NCBI GenBank assembly: GCA_026745465.1
Contig: JACYXH010000826.1
Span: forward strand, 8,109,224-8,173,223
Source of the DNA: Lota lota
Taxonomy: Eukaryota; Chordata; Actinopteri; Gadiformes; Lotidae
Direction: 5' to 3'
Length of the DNA: 64,000 nt
Of this stretch, positions 36,770 through 49,000 are shown piece after piece. The notes beneath the pieces were generated by a model, which ran no database searches, was not told the DNA's origin, and saw nothing but the letters and a program-made list of their open reading frames with translations. A program made the translations under genes and the position numbers. Position 1 is the stretch's first letter; each line of letters begins with the position of its first letter.

Positions 36770-36963
36770 GGAGCCAGAAATCTTTCTGATTAAGAGGGGG
36801 TCAAAAATGATTTCCCTCGTGCATTTTTCTGGATTTATTTGTTGTTATTCTGTCTCTCACTGTTCAAATAAACCTACATTACAATTATAGACAGATCATG
36901 TCTTTGTCAGTGGGCAAACGTACAAAATCAGCAGGGGATCAAATACTTTTTTCCCTCACTGTA

Positions 36964-37884
36964 CATCCTCTATTCACCTGGCACACGTGGATGTCTTGCT
37001 GTTCAAATCAACAGATGTACAGACCAGCCACATCTCCAATATGTAAATGATTCAGTTTAGACTAATGTTGACTTTGTGAGAACAAAACAAAAGTGGTTGC
37101 ACTTTGCCACAGGGACCAATGGTGTTATATGAGCTGCAAGATTAGAGCCTAGTGATGTGCCTGTCTAATTTTCATAATTGCTATTCCTGGTCCAGTAGTG
37201 AATGTCCACAAGTGTAGCAAGCAGCCACCTTTTAGTGGAGTTGGGGAGCGGCTACAGAATCAAAGACAGAACGTTGTCGCTCAAGCCGACTAATCTATTT
37301 GGTCAACTGGTGCCATTGTATTCATTTACAACCTGGACCTTTTGTTTTGTCATTTTGGATTGCAACATACTAAGAGACGTCATTTTGAGCTGAGCAACAC
37401 CCCGGCTCGGCAGACTTGGTAAATACCGGCTCTTATTGTGACGTGGGATGGATTAGTGTATTTTTCTTATGGCGATATGGGCAGCACAATACACATTTCT
37501 GCCATAATAACACATGATAACCTTTTGATTTTATCGACCACACCAATGGTAAACAGTGATTTGGACAGAGCAGAGGGCAGGCTCATTATATTATGACTCA
37601 TAATATGAGTCTGTTTCGGTTTAGAAAGTGACCACCTCACCAGAGGCTGTGTGACTGACTGGAGTCCTGTGACTAAGACGGAAGGATTCCAGTTAAATGG
37701 AACCCGTGCCTGAAAGATATTTTGTTAGTATTTTGCTTGTTAGTAATTTGGTTGTATTTGTTGATGGTGGTTATAAATGGCGTTGCAGCTACCGTTTCAG
37801 TTCTTTTATTTAGAGAACAGATCACATGTATAGTATGTGTTTCAAACGGGAAATGTAAAAAAATGCATGACTCTCTCCTCTCAG
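36964..37884 (+). other. Upstream region or intron of rnf144b, nothing recognised
   Basis: About 0.9 kb between the transposon and the first coding exon of rnf144b. It is probably part of a 5' UTR intron, because a pyrimidine-rich CTCTCCTCTCAG acceptor ends at 37884. No protein-like frame is seen. Confidence 0.5.
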
Positions 37885-37888
37885 GAAC

Positions 37889-37930
37889 ATGGAGGCCGTC
37901 GCCACTCTTGCCCCCCAGCAGAGGGGCTGA
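37889..37930 (+). CDS. Upstream ORF in the rnf144b leader
   Basis: An ATG four bases after the acceptor at 37884 opens a 13-codon frame, MEAVATLAPQQRG, that stops 71 bases before the rnf144b start. It would be translated first by scanning ribosomes and could dampen rnf144b translation. That it is used is inference. Confidence 0.35.
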   Translation: MEAVATLAPQQRG

Positions 37931-38001
37931 TATCAACCCCAACAACAAGCACCGGGCTGAACTGACCGACACCCCCTCCGCCTTGCTCCACCACCACCGC
38001 T

Positions 38002-41000
38002 ATGTCTGCCGGGAGCCCCACCCTGGGCAAGCCAGCCACAGGGGACTCCAACCAGGTCACAGCCGAGGGCGGTGGCACGCCCCCCCGGCCCAGCCCCGGC
38101 ATCCACTGCAAGCTGTGCCTTAGCGAGCAGCCCTCGGCAGCCACTCACAGACTGGGTGCCTGCAGCTGTGTCTTCTGCACCGCCGTACGTACAAACGCAC
38201 TTTGCTCTACTGCCATATCACACCCTAGTACCTACTGTTGTGGGATCCAAGAGTTTCTGGAGAAACCCTAGAACTCTTGCTTTTCTCCTATGTTGGATTT
38301 CAGTCACTGGTTGGAAATCTCCCTGTTTAGAGGCTGGACCCAAATTACTATTTCGTGAACAATCCAGTATTAAGTTGAATCCCTATGGTAAATATGAGGT
38401 CTATTTGTTGTATTACCTATATAGCTTTTTCGTTGGGTTTGTGTACTTTAGCGAGGGTGGTTAAGCACAGGAGAAAACACATGAATTTAGTTCAAGCCCT
38501 TTGTAGACTGGATGTATTTACTTTTACAGTTTAAAACAGTTTAAAATAAGAAAGATTACCTTACAGAGTCTTGTGAGGAAGAAAAACAAGAAAAGGAGAA
38601 GGAACAGGCGGCTATCTGCTCCAGGATGGCGCTTTTTCACAAGAAAAAGCACTTTGTATCATTGCACACTTGTTTTCCCTCGATTCCCCTCCTTTTATCT
38701 GGGAAATAGTGTGGGTGTATTGGCAATATATCGCTTTGCATTTCTTTTGTTATAACTCAGAAAGTGGCTGACTTTGTGGGCCATTATTAGGGCTGAAAAA
38801 CTCCCTCATGCATGTGCATTCAACAACGATTTCACTCTTTGTTACATAATTATAACGATGACATGCATTCGAACCATGTTCAACACTTTTAGACGGAAAC
38901 AAATCATTTGTATAAAATAATAAGAATTTGCTTATTAATTGGAATGGTGTCGTTGAAAACATCTAGACCTACTCCTCTGTTTCACCCACAGTTCTTTTCT
39001 TCTACTCACATGGGAGGTTTCCTTGAGTCAGGAAGTCTGCAACTAGCTCGGCCCCTTCTAGGGTTGGCTCTACCGAGGCCTCGGGTGTTGTTATTGGTTG
39101 TAACAAGCTCTTCCGTTATTGCTGGAGGATTTTCCTGAGCGTCAGCAGTGAGCAGTGTTACACCTAGGCATTGCATGATGTGCAACGTTTACCCTTACGC
39201 TTCTTCTAGGTAGCCCATGTAGTAACCTCTCTTCCGCTCTTACTCAAGTGTTGAGCTCCAGTACCCAGAGGCGTAGTGCTAGTACCCGCCGGTGTGGTGC
39301 AAGTACCCGCCGGTGTGGTGCATACTCTACTATACCCTCTCCTACTCTCCCATGTCCCACTCTACCCTAACCCACCATCAAGCCTACTTTACCATACTGT
39401 ACTTTACCTTCTCCTACTCCCAACTTACCATCTCATGTGCTCTACTCTGCCCTACTGTACAATACCGTACCCTTCTACCTCTCTTCTCTTCTAAAACCTC
39501 CATCTGACGCACCCCTTTTCTGCTTTATGTACCCCAACACACGCCACACCAAACTATAAATGTCTTCCTGTGAACTGATGATATGCTATTATCATGCAAG
39601 CATCATTATTAATATTGTCTGGGCCTTGGTGTTTAAAAGGGGGGAAGCTCAGGCACACATCTATATTTGTCTAAATTGTATTGATCAGCAACAATGAACA
39701 TAAATAATCTCATACAAATGTGAAAAGATATTGCGTTGTAATTGTTCGGCTGCAAAAAAAAATGCTTTTGCGCACGTTCCACTTGGGGTAGGTCACAAGG
39801 GTACTAGTTTCCTGTAGCCTACTCTACTCTATCATAACCTACTTGTGGACCTCTCCTTAAGCTACTCTTCATCATACAAGCTACTATCATACAATCTATG
39901 CAAAAGTTGAAAACCTGGAATTCTTCAGCCCAAAATGCCTTGTCATACAATGTTGCTTTGTTCACCTGCCGTATTGGTCATTTGCCTTGTACAATAACAT
40001 CTTAACCAGAATGTTGGTTGTCTTTTTCCAAGTACAAGGGCACATCCACCCAGAGCATCCTAGGCATGCAGGAAGTGAGACTAAGCATCTTATCAGCGGT
40101 TTCCTATTGTTTATGAAGCTGGTGGGCACATACGCAGGTTTTTGTGAGTTTGTTTTTCTTCTGAGTGATGATTACAGGAAAACCCACGTATTTGATATGA
40201 CATGAACACTTATTTTATTATACCTTCTCCAGTGACTCTGCTTACATAAGGAATTACAAATTGGGGTTGTTGAGTTCCTGGAAACTGTCCATTCTTTGGC
40301 AACATTCAACTTTCTATCATGACCGCAGCTCGAGACGATCAATTGTATTTCACAACAGATCACCAGATGGCTGTGCTTGAGAGTGTGAAGAACATGCGGA
40401 CACACACACACACACACACACCCACCATCCCCCCTAATGCTGCGGTTGTTTCCTCTGTGCTGGTCCAGTGTCTGCAGCAGTATGTTGGGCTGGCCGTTAT
40501 GGAAGGCGGGGGTGCAGCGGTTACCTGCCCAGACATGGCCTGTCACAAGACTGGAGTACTACTGGACTCTGAGGTGAGGGTGTGCTTTAAAAAAATAAGA
40601 TTATGTAGATGGGTCAGAAAGCTACTACCCTGTAAGAGCACAGCTATTATTTCCCAATAAAAGCACTGGAATGTTTTGTGTGGGCGGGCCGAGTTTCTTT
40701 CCGGTCTTTCAGGTATGGGGGCATTCATTTTAGATGTGGGCAGTGTGGTTATTACACATGCAACTGTTTGACAACAAGGCAAGGGAACTCCAAAGGAAAT
40801 TTAAAAGGCTGCATTACTTAGAAAATGAAATGTTGCGGCATCTGCGGGCCTCAGAAAATATATTAGAGAGTGGAAAGTACCTGCGAGTGTTTACTTGGAG
40901 CCCTGTTGCAGAAGCAAAGTCGACTGCATTTATTATGGAGAGGATGTCCTTTGTCTGGTTGAACCGGAGATATCTTCTGTCATTTCTTGACAGTATATTT

Positions 41001-42007
41001 ACCCCTAGTGGAAGCAATATTTGGAGTATATTTAACATTTGGCCCTCTGAAGTCTTCAATGTACATGAACTTAGTACAGACTATTCTTGGATAGTCTAGT
41101 GGATTGAGTATTAGGCTACCAGTGATGCCTAACCACTACCTGCTCCTTGATGACGTAGTGTATCTAAAATTCAAAGTGGCTTTGGATAAAAGCGTCTGCT
41201 AAATGACTAAATGTGGCTCACATAGAAATTATGTTCATAAAACATTGGTTTTTAGCAAATTGCTTGTTTTTCTACATAAAGAACACAGCTCTCTGGTCAA
41301 CTTTTGTAACATTTTTACATTTTCTTCTCTGTGATTGCAGATCGCTAGTTTGGTCACCGGTGATCAATTGGAACTGTACCAGCGTCTGAAGTTTGAGAGA
41401 GGTAGGTGTTGGCGTAAGAAGGACAGTGACCAATAGCGGCCTACGTCCTCTCCACCCCAGCCATCGATAGGCCTTACATCAGACCAATGGCTGGAAGGGC
41501 TGTAACATAAACACCAAAATAATAAATCAACCACATAAAACATGTATACATGAATACTACATTGACCTCCAGCTGGGTTGTTGTATGGTGTAACCATGGT
41601 ATTGTTTTGTGCAGTGGAATGGCATTGCATCTTTGTCTTCAACTGGCAGTTACAGTGTACATGAGGAACCGGAAAATCCTGTTGGGACTGAAATCGCTTG
41701 TGTTGACATTTCTAAATTAGAATTCATTGTTTGTTTGCCTTGGCTATATTGCTCTTTCCCTATAGTCGAGTAACAAAACACTGTGTATCCAGAAACTGTA
41801 ATTGTTCAGGCCGGCCATAAATCAGGACACCTACAATACGATATTGGACTTAAAGAAAAGTGCACACCAGAAAAAAAGCAGTAAGGCATACTCATCTACT
41901 GGCAATGGGAAAGGAGTGATATCCATATTTTTTGTGGGTTTTTCCCATGTTTATAAAAAAACACCATATACACGTTAACTCTGGTGAAAAAAAAGAAGGA
42001 TTTAGTG

Positions 42008-42048
<41 letters not shown>

Positions 42049-43909
42049 AGGGGTGAAGCTAGACCCCAGCAGGGCCTGGTGTCCGGTGCTGGCGTGCCAG
42101 GCCGTGTGCAGCCTGAGCCCCAGCACCACCGAGGGCGTGCCAACCTCCGTGCCCTGCCCCGCCTGCCAAACCGTCTTCTGCTCCACCTGCAGGGGGCCGT
42201 GGGGGGGCCACGACCACAGCTGCCCCGAGACTCAGCCCATAATGTCTGCTTCCTCCTCCCCCAAGAGCAGGTAGCGCCCCTCCCACCATACCTACACCTA
42301 CTGTGTGTGTGAGTATACACACAGCTCCGCTGTTCATATCGTGTAACCCTTCTCCGTCCACAGGGAGCGCTCCAGCACCGACTGTGACGCGGCCATAAAG
42401 CAGTGTCCTATGTGTGACATCTACATAGAGAGGAACCAGGGCTGTGCCCAGATGTTATGTAAAAGCTGCAAGCACACCTTCTGCTGGTACTGCCTGCAGA
42501 ACCTGGATGTGAGTCCCACGCCTTTTCGTTATACTGTATCTCAACACTTTGGTCGTACAGTTTGGAAATATGTACTTGGATTTTATAAAACTGCGTACCA
42601 CGTTACATTACATTAATTCCTTTTCTTAATGATATTAAACAACTCAAACCAAAGCCAGGCCAACTCCACCTCATCCTGGACACGTTGTCTTTTATTTTGA
42701 AACTGCAGGGTGACATCTTCCTGCTGCACTATGACAAGGGGCCGTGCAGAAACAAGCTGGGCCACTCCAGGGCATCAGTCATGTGGAACAGAACACAGGT
42801 GAGACCGTCTCCCAGCATGCCTCACTGCCATGAAGGACCACTGGGTAGTATCGACTGGCAACAGAACACCGTCTGATGTGGTCCTATGTCTTGTATTGTT
42901 AGCCATCTGGCTAATGGGGACAATACTACAGTGATAAACCCAAATCTGAGATCTGCAGGCTAAAGGAATGTACATGTGGTTGCTCTACTTTTATCTACTA
43001 TATCAAATAAGGACATAGAAGTAAGAGTACGTATAAGTTAACATTGACTTCTGAATGTGTTCAGTGTTTTCTGTTTCAACTTCAGCATACTCACATTGCG
43101 AGAGCAACTCTCTTGTGTTCTACCACACAAAAAGTCCTACTCATTAAAGTAAACCCAGTCTGGAATTAGTGCTTCGGGAAGACGTCAGCTGTTGACCAAA
43201 TCTGTTTTTATCGTTTCCCTGACTACGTATGCTCTACTATCCTTGTTGTCCTCTTTTTTTATTTCTTTTTTTTCCCAACTGTTTATAAGACCTCAACTGG
43301 TTTCAGCCAGAATACTTGGTTACTCATTCAGCAAACAGGACCTATGAAGTGTTTGTAATCCACTTGTCTCAAATTCCTTTGCTTTTCCACGTAAGCTTCC
43401 TCCAGAATACTTATACAAATCTGTGTGTTTATGAAAGGAGTGACCCATTTCTATGATGGGATAATATGACAATTTCACTCATGCATCTATACAATAATCT
43501 GCAGCAAACTCCGGATAGCTTCCGCCTGCATGTTAACATTATTTTTTCTTTCATTTTTTTTTTCATTATAGAGTTTCAGGCAACAATGATCTACTCGCGC
43601 CTGATTTTCACTTCCTGTGTATGCGTCAAACATGGCAACATTGAGCACCACGGGCTAATATGATCCCCTAATTTGTATAAATGTCATTCATTTCAGGTGG
43701 TTGGGATCCTGGTGGGCGTGAGTCTCATTGCACTGGTGACGTCTCCTCTCCTGCTGCTCGTGTCTCCGTGCATCCTCTGCTGCGTCTGCAAGCCATGCGA
43801 TGCCGGCCAGAAGCTGAGGAAGAAGACGAAGAAGAAGAAGAAGAAGAAACAGAAGCAAGGAGAGGAGAGGGAGATGGACCTCAGCCAGGCCGACTCCTCC
43901 ACGTCATAG
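38002..43909 (+). CDS. rnf144b: E3 ubiquitin ligase RNF144B (RBR type), complete
   Basis: This RING-between-RING ligase transfers ubiquitin through a cysteine thioester intermediate. Exons are 38002-38184, 40469-40573, 41341-41401, 42051-42270, 42364-42508, 42709-42798 and 43697-43909; phases agree (1017 nt, 338 aa). RING1 has C36, C39, C54/C56, C59, C62, C81 and C86. The IBR runs from about C127 to C174. RING2 ([19 protein letters not shown]) contains the likely catalytic C217. A membrane segment ([20 protein letters not shown]) begins at 269. The sequences [22 protein letters not shown] and [10 protein letters not shown] match RNF144B better than RNF144A. It is about 35 residues longer than human RNF144B as I recall it. 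The excess is in the linker and in a lysine-rich tail after CKPC. The start was chosen as the first in-frame ATG. Confidence 0.95.
38185..40468 (+). other. rnf144b: rnf144b intron 1, no gene seen
   Basis: Non-coding. It includes a 21-bp tandem repeat at about 39265-39320 (AGTACCCGCCGGTGTGGTGC, about two and a half copies), then a CTAC/CTCC-rich stretch to 39490. A short CA run lies at about 40400-40420. Confidence 0.55.
40574..41340 (+). other. rnf144b: rnf144b intron 2, with SINE tail
   Basis: Non-coding. It ends with a SINE-like segment at 41090-41213, annotated separately. Confidence 0.5.
41090..41213 (+). mobile_element. tRNA-derived SINE fragment with L2-type tail
   Basis: The 3' part reads GTGGCTTTGGATAAAAGCGT then CTGCTAAATGACTAAATG, a tail I know from many fish SINEs that borrow L2-type LINE machinery. 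The upstream part (TAGTGGATTGAGTATTAGGC) is a weak tRNA-like A box. It is in rnf144b intron 2. Confidence 0.6.
42011..42047. repeat. (TG)n tract abutting an rnf144b acceptor
   Basis: A TG run directly precedes CAG at 42048-42050, the acceptor of exon 4. There is no ordinary pyrimidine tract between them. Confidence 0.9.
42799..43696 (+). other. rnf144b: rnf144b intron 6, nothing recognised
   Basis: About 0.9 kb, AT-rich, with no protein-like frame and no obvious repeat. Confidence 0.5.
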
Positions 43910-45010
43910 CAGAGCGTCTTCATTCTGCGTGATCGGTTGGAAGAAGGAGAGTGGGGAAAAAAAAGAAACACAAACCAGGACATGATGTAGTGTTCATACA
44001 TGTTGAACAGAATTATGGACGTGGATGAGTGGACTACTCATGTGTTAGCTGCAGAAATGCAAGGGTTTTTCAGTGGTTCCCTTCAAGGAGACCATCGAAC
44101 TACTATTGAACTGTTTTTGAGAGATGCCCAGTGGAATAGCCGACTTCAGGAATGAGGAAGAGCAATTCTGTGCTGTGCTGCTAGTCGGTCCAGTGGCAAA
44201 AGCAAAGATGCCACAATTTCTTCCTTGGTGTGTTAGAAGCTCTTAAAACGATTTCACGTGGACAGCAGGGTTTTTGTTGATATGAAGGCATACAAACAAG
44301 AAGCCCAACTGATTCGTTTAAATTTATAGGAAAGGAAGGAGGGGCTTGGTAGCTTGATACATTATGCGATTCAAACGACATCACTTCCTGTTTCATTTTG
44401 GTTCTGATGTCACAAAAGTAAAATGGATGTCATGAAAATGGAGTAGATGAGGAGGATGACGCACCCACACGCCAAAACAAGTCCTGACTCCACCCTTGTG
44501 TGTGAAATGTCATCATGATATTGCCAAACCAGTCGTGTTAAAGGTTATATTTAGTGCCTCACTCTTCAGTGCCTGGTATTTTGTCGTTTTAGTTTTTGCC
44601 TTTCATTCAATGTTCTTTATCTTATGCAAAATGTTTAAACATTGTTGTTCATTGCGAGGAACAGCTGTTAAGTTGATGCAGGGACCGATGTCCCGAAACC
44701 ATGCAAAACATTCTTCCATAGTTGAGAGAAGGCAATGCAGTGTGAGTGTGTGTGCGCCGTGCGTTCTGTGCTGCAGAATTGCAATAGGGCTTTAATGGTG
44801 CACAGGGGTATTCTCTGCTGTAAATGTTTGTTTTCACCTGGCGTGTCAGACCAAAGGCTCTAACAAATTGTTGTGTGTGTGTTATTTATGGATAATGTAT
44901 GTATGGTGTATGTATGTCTTGTTATTTCTACTTTTGTGTTGGTTTTCCTTTGTCAGTACGATTTTTGTAAAGCATCATTGTAATTTAAATAAACATGTTA
45001 AACATGCATT
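43910..45010 (+). other. rnf144b: rnf144b 3' UTR
   Basis: From the stop codon to a poly(A) signal, AATAAA, at 44988-44993. The next gene's start codon is only about 310 bases beyond it. Confidence 0.6.
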
Positions 45011-45321
45011 TACTTAATGTGTTGTTTCTATACTTTCTATACTTCTATACGTAAATGTATCCGTCAGGTTCATTTACCTTCCTCTAAAAACTCCAATGAA
45101 CCGACGACTTCAAGATTTCTGACGTAGCAAATGTGGAAAGATTGATAGTGACATTCTTTCCTGCTGAAGTCAGAGAAATTGTGTGGCACTTTGAGAACAG
45201 AAGGCGTTTAGTGACACTAGGTGGCTGCGGACAGGATTGCAGTTCTTGTTGCGGAGGAGGTCGAGGAAGACAACTAGCACGCACAACTCCACAACATTAC
45301 TTCGAATTTACGCAGATTAGC
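45011..45321 (+). promoter_or_regulatory. Short upstream region of the xylose isomerase gene
   Basis: Only about 310 bases separate the rnf144b poly(A) signal from the xylose isomerase ATG, so its promoter should be here or overlap the rnf144b 3' UTR. A CCAAT motif is present near 45093. No TATA box is clear. Confidence 0.35.
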
Positions 45322-45856
45322 ATGGCAACCGAAAAGGAATATTTCAAGGGTAATAGCTTTAACCACCGATAAACTGCGACAGTCTTCCTTTAATGTCTAT
45401 CTGGGTATGCATTGTTTGCAGAAAGTCCTTTTTGCAGAGCTATTGAAATGAAAACATGGCGTTATTCCTGCTGTCTGCAATCGCTTAATACCCCTTGTAT
45501 GCTTAATTTTGTGTAATTAATACAAGATTGTTATGAATTTTATCGTTTTGAAATAATTTGATTATTTGACTGTCCCACGCAGGTATTTCCAAAATCCCTT
45601 ACTTGCCTAGCGCTGGACCTCACGACGTCATGTGCTTTAAGCAATACAATGCTGAGGAGGTAGGGGGCATCACAGCCTATATAAACATTGAAATGTAAAC
45701 ACCTTAAACTTACAATTGAAGAAATGTCGATATAGAGATGAAGACATTACAGTGCTCCAGATTTACTCTGTTTAGGTGCTGCTGGGTAGAAAGATGGAAG
45801 ACTGGCTGAGATTCTCAGTCTGTTACTGGCATTCCTTCTGTGGAACTGGTACACGC

Positions 45857-45953
<97 letters not shown>

Positions 45954-45999
45954 CAATACAAACAATCTCTCACACACACACACAGGCAATACAAACAAT

Positions 46000-46094
<95 letters not shown>

Positions 46095-49000
46095 GCAGCC
46101 ATCAGGCCAAAGCATTACACTCAATATAAAGCTTAATGGAATTAGGTGATTTGCCGGTTTCATTCAGTTGCTTTTTTCCATCAGGTGCGGACCCTTTTGG
46201 TTCCCAAACCCTGCATAGACCCTGGAACCAGGGAACCCCAATGGAATCCGCCAGGAATCGTCTCAATGCTGCCTTTGAGTTCTTCACCAAGCTGGGGGTC
46301 AGTGAAATGGCTGCCATTGAAATTGAGTATATATAAATTGTGCATATATCCTCCTGAGTCACCTATTTCACCATGTCATCTCATTACATGTGCCTGTTGC
46401 TTTTTGTTTTGACAGGTGAAGTATTACACCTTTCATGACAGGTAAAGTAAATGAGAACTCACTGTTATATTTGTGGTATTGTTTGGATTGTCATTTGGAT
46501 GAGGTTTGAATAGCATATTGTAATTGTCTTGGGCCCCAAATGAGGCAGTGTGGCAGTGCAGACAAAAGTGTTAAATGTTGCTTCCTCGTTAACTTAGTGT
46601 ATGATGATGATTCAACCATTGTGAGGATTCACAACTTTAATTAATCTAAGAATATCACAAATATACGTTTTTGTTAAGATGACAACCAAAAACTTTTTGC
46701 GTAGTTGTATTTTCATATTGTGATCATCATCATTATAACTACCCGTATTCTTATTTTAATGTCAAGCTAACCGTTTGAATGACCGGGAGTGAACCCCCCT
46801 CCCGGGTAAAGTAATAGATAATTACAATTAAAATCATTATAACGAGGCCTTTTGGAAAAACGATTGATTTGATAATTCAATAGCAGTGGACCATCACATT
46901 AAGATCCCATGCCTGTGATGAGGACCCATGTTTCCCCCCTGCAGGGACATGGCCCCCGAGGGAGCCACTCTGGAGGAGAGCAACAGAAACCTGGACCAGC
47001 TGACAGACCTGGCCCTGCAGCTACAGGCCCAGACCGGAGTCCAGGTGCTGTGGGTCACCTGCAACCTGTTTGCTCACCCGAGGTCAGCTGGGATTAAAAA
47101 CATTCACCAACTGGGGCAAATCATCATAGGCACCTGCTTTCAAGGAGAGCCAAACGCTAAAACCTTATTTTAGATGAAAAGCGATGTAGTGGTTACGTAG
47201 TAGTGAATTGATCCTGTAGGTCCAAATCTAAACTTTAATGAACAAATATTTAAAAACGTAATTTAAGATGTAAATAATATAATAATAATATTATTATAAT
47301 AATATATAAAACCTCAATAGGTAAAATGCATGCTATTGCATGGGTTAATTGTTACTGGCAGTTTTATTTTCGATGTTCGCATTAGATGACTCCCTGTCTA
47401 GGTTAAACACATGCTATTGCATGCACAACCTCGTGACACCTGTTCGGTCCTCCGCTTAGTGAAACTTGAATTGCTTGTTTTGTTTCTGTCTTTTGTGTAT
47501 ACAAATATTGTGTTGTGGTGGGTAGACACAGGGCTAATTAGGATTATTCACATAACGTAATCGTTGCTGCCTACCAGGGGGTATTTATTGTACATAGAGA
47601 GAGTAGAGGCATGGCCGGGTGTTATGTCATCACAATGCACATCTGTTTATTTATCTGCTGTCAGAAACGTGGAAAGAAGCCTTGGCTGATTTTCACTATA
47701 ACATGTTGTAGAGTGCGTTTGTTTGTAACACGGACACTAACTACAGTGTAATGCTACAATTCCAGTACCGAAGCGTATGTTTACATTGAGCATCTGCAAC
47801 TGTTTGACAGGTACATGAATGGTGCGGCCACCAACCCTGACAGTCATGTTGTGGCATATGCAGGAGCGCAGGTGAAGAAAGGCCTGGACATTGCCAAGAA
47901 GCTGGGGGCAGAGAATTTTGGTAGAAGAGATTAAGAACACAACACATTACACACTGTACACATTTTTCTCTTTTCCAAAATGTAAGTGGAAAAATGTTAT
48001 TCACTCAAACATGTTTTATCGTTTTAGTATTTTGGGGAGGCCGTGAGGGCTTCTATTCCATTCTCAACACTGACGTAGCCGCTGAACTGAAGCACATGGC
48101 CAACTTCTTCAAAATGGCTGTCAGTAAGTATAGGGACTAATCAGATCTTATTCTGATCATGAAATTGCTTAATCTTGTCATATTCATGCTTTTGGGCAAT
48201 GCACCTGTCTGTGCCACTGTGATTTTGTTCCCAGGGTACAAAGAAAAGATTGGACTGAAGTGTCAGTTCCTGATTGAGCCGAAGCCCAAAGAGCCTTGCA
48301 AGCACCAGTATGACTACGGTACGGCTGCTCCATTTTAAAAAGCAAGAAGACACATGTACTGATTGGAGCTCGCATGTATTCAAATATAAACATGGCGGTA
48401 AGCATTCTATGCTTTTTAATGTTCACCAAGATGCCATGAGTGTCATAGGATTCCTGAAACACTATGGACTGGATGACCACTTTAAGCTGAACATTGAGCC
48501 GAACCACACCACCTTGGCGGGCCACTCTTATGAACATGACATCATCATGGCCTCTGCGTAAGATGCCCTTTTATTGTCCACAAGAAATGTCTCGCCTGTA
48601 CTGAACTGTTGCCTAGAGCCAGTTAACAAACACAAAATTAGACGCTTTCAAACTCAACTTGTTTGCCTCAAATAGACCAATAAACGGATTGAAGTGGTCC
48701 TCTTCCACCACATGGTTACCATCATTTGGCTATTTACATAATGTCTATATTTTTCTATATATATATATATATTTCTATATTTAACATAAATATATAGTAT
48801 ACGCAAAGAGCATGTATTTATTTTTCATTGGGTTTTAGTATGTCTACAAAAGCAATCAGCCTTTTCGTTTGATGCCCTTTTTGCTGTGTCTCTTCTCTCT
48901 CTGCTTCAATGTGGACCAGTTTTGGGATGCTGGGTTCAGTTGACTCTAATACCGGCAGCCCAGACCTGGGCTGGGACACTGACCAGTTCCCTATGGACAC

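Larger units (their letters stand above)
35424..36961 (-). mobile_element. Tc1/mariner-like DNA transposon, both termini intact
   Basis: Termini CAGTGAGGGA and TCCCTCACTG are flanked by TA on both sides (35422-35423 and 36962-36963), the target duplication of this superfamily. The 1538-bp length is typical of a complete Tc1-like element. Longer subterminal similarity includes GCAGGGGATCAAATACTT and its complement at the left end. The transposase runs on the minus strand. An extra palindrome sits at 36673-36769. Confidence 0.95.

Noticed and set aside
37722..38123. Longer N-terminal start for rnf144b in the 133-aa plus-strand frame
   Set aside because: That frame is not the one encoding the RING; the acceptor at 37884 shows the upstream part is intron.
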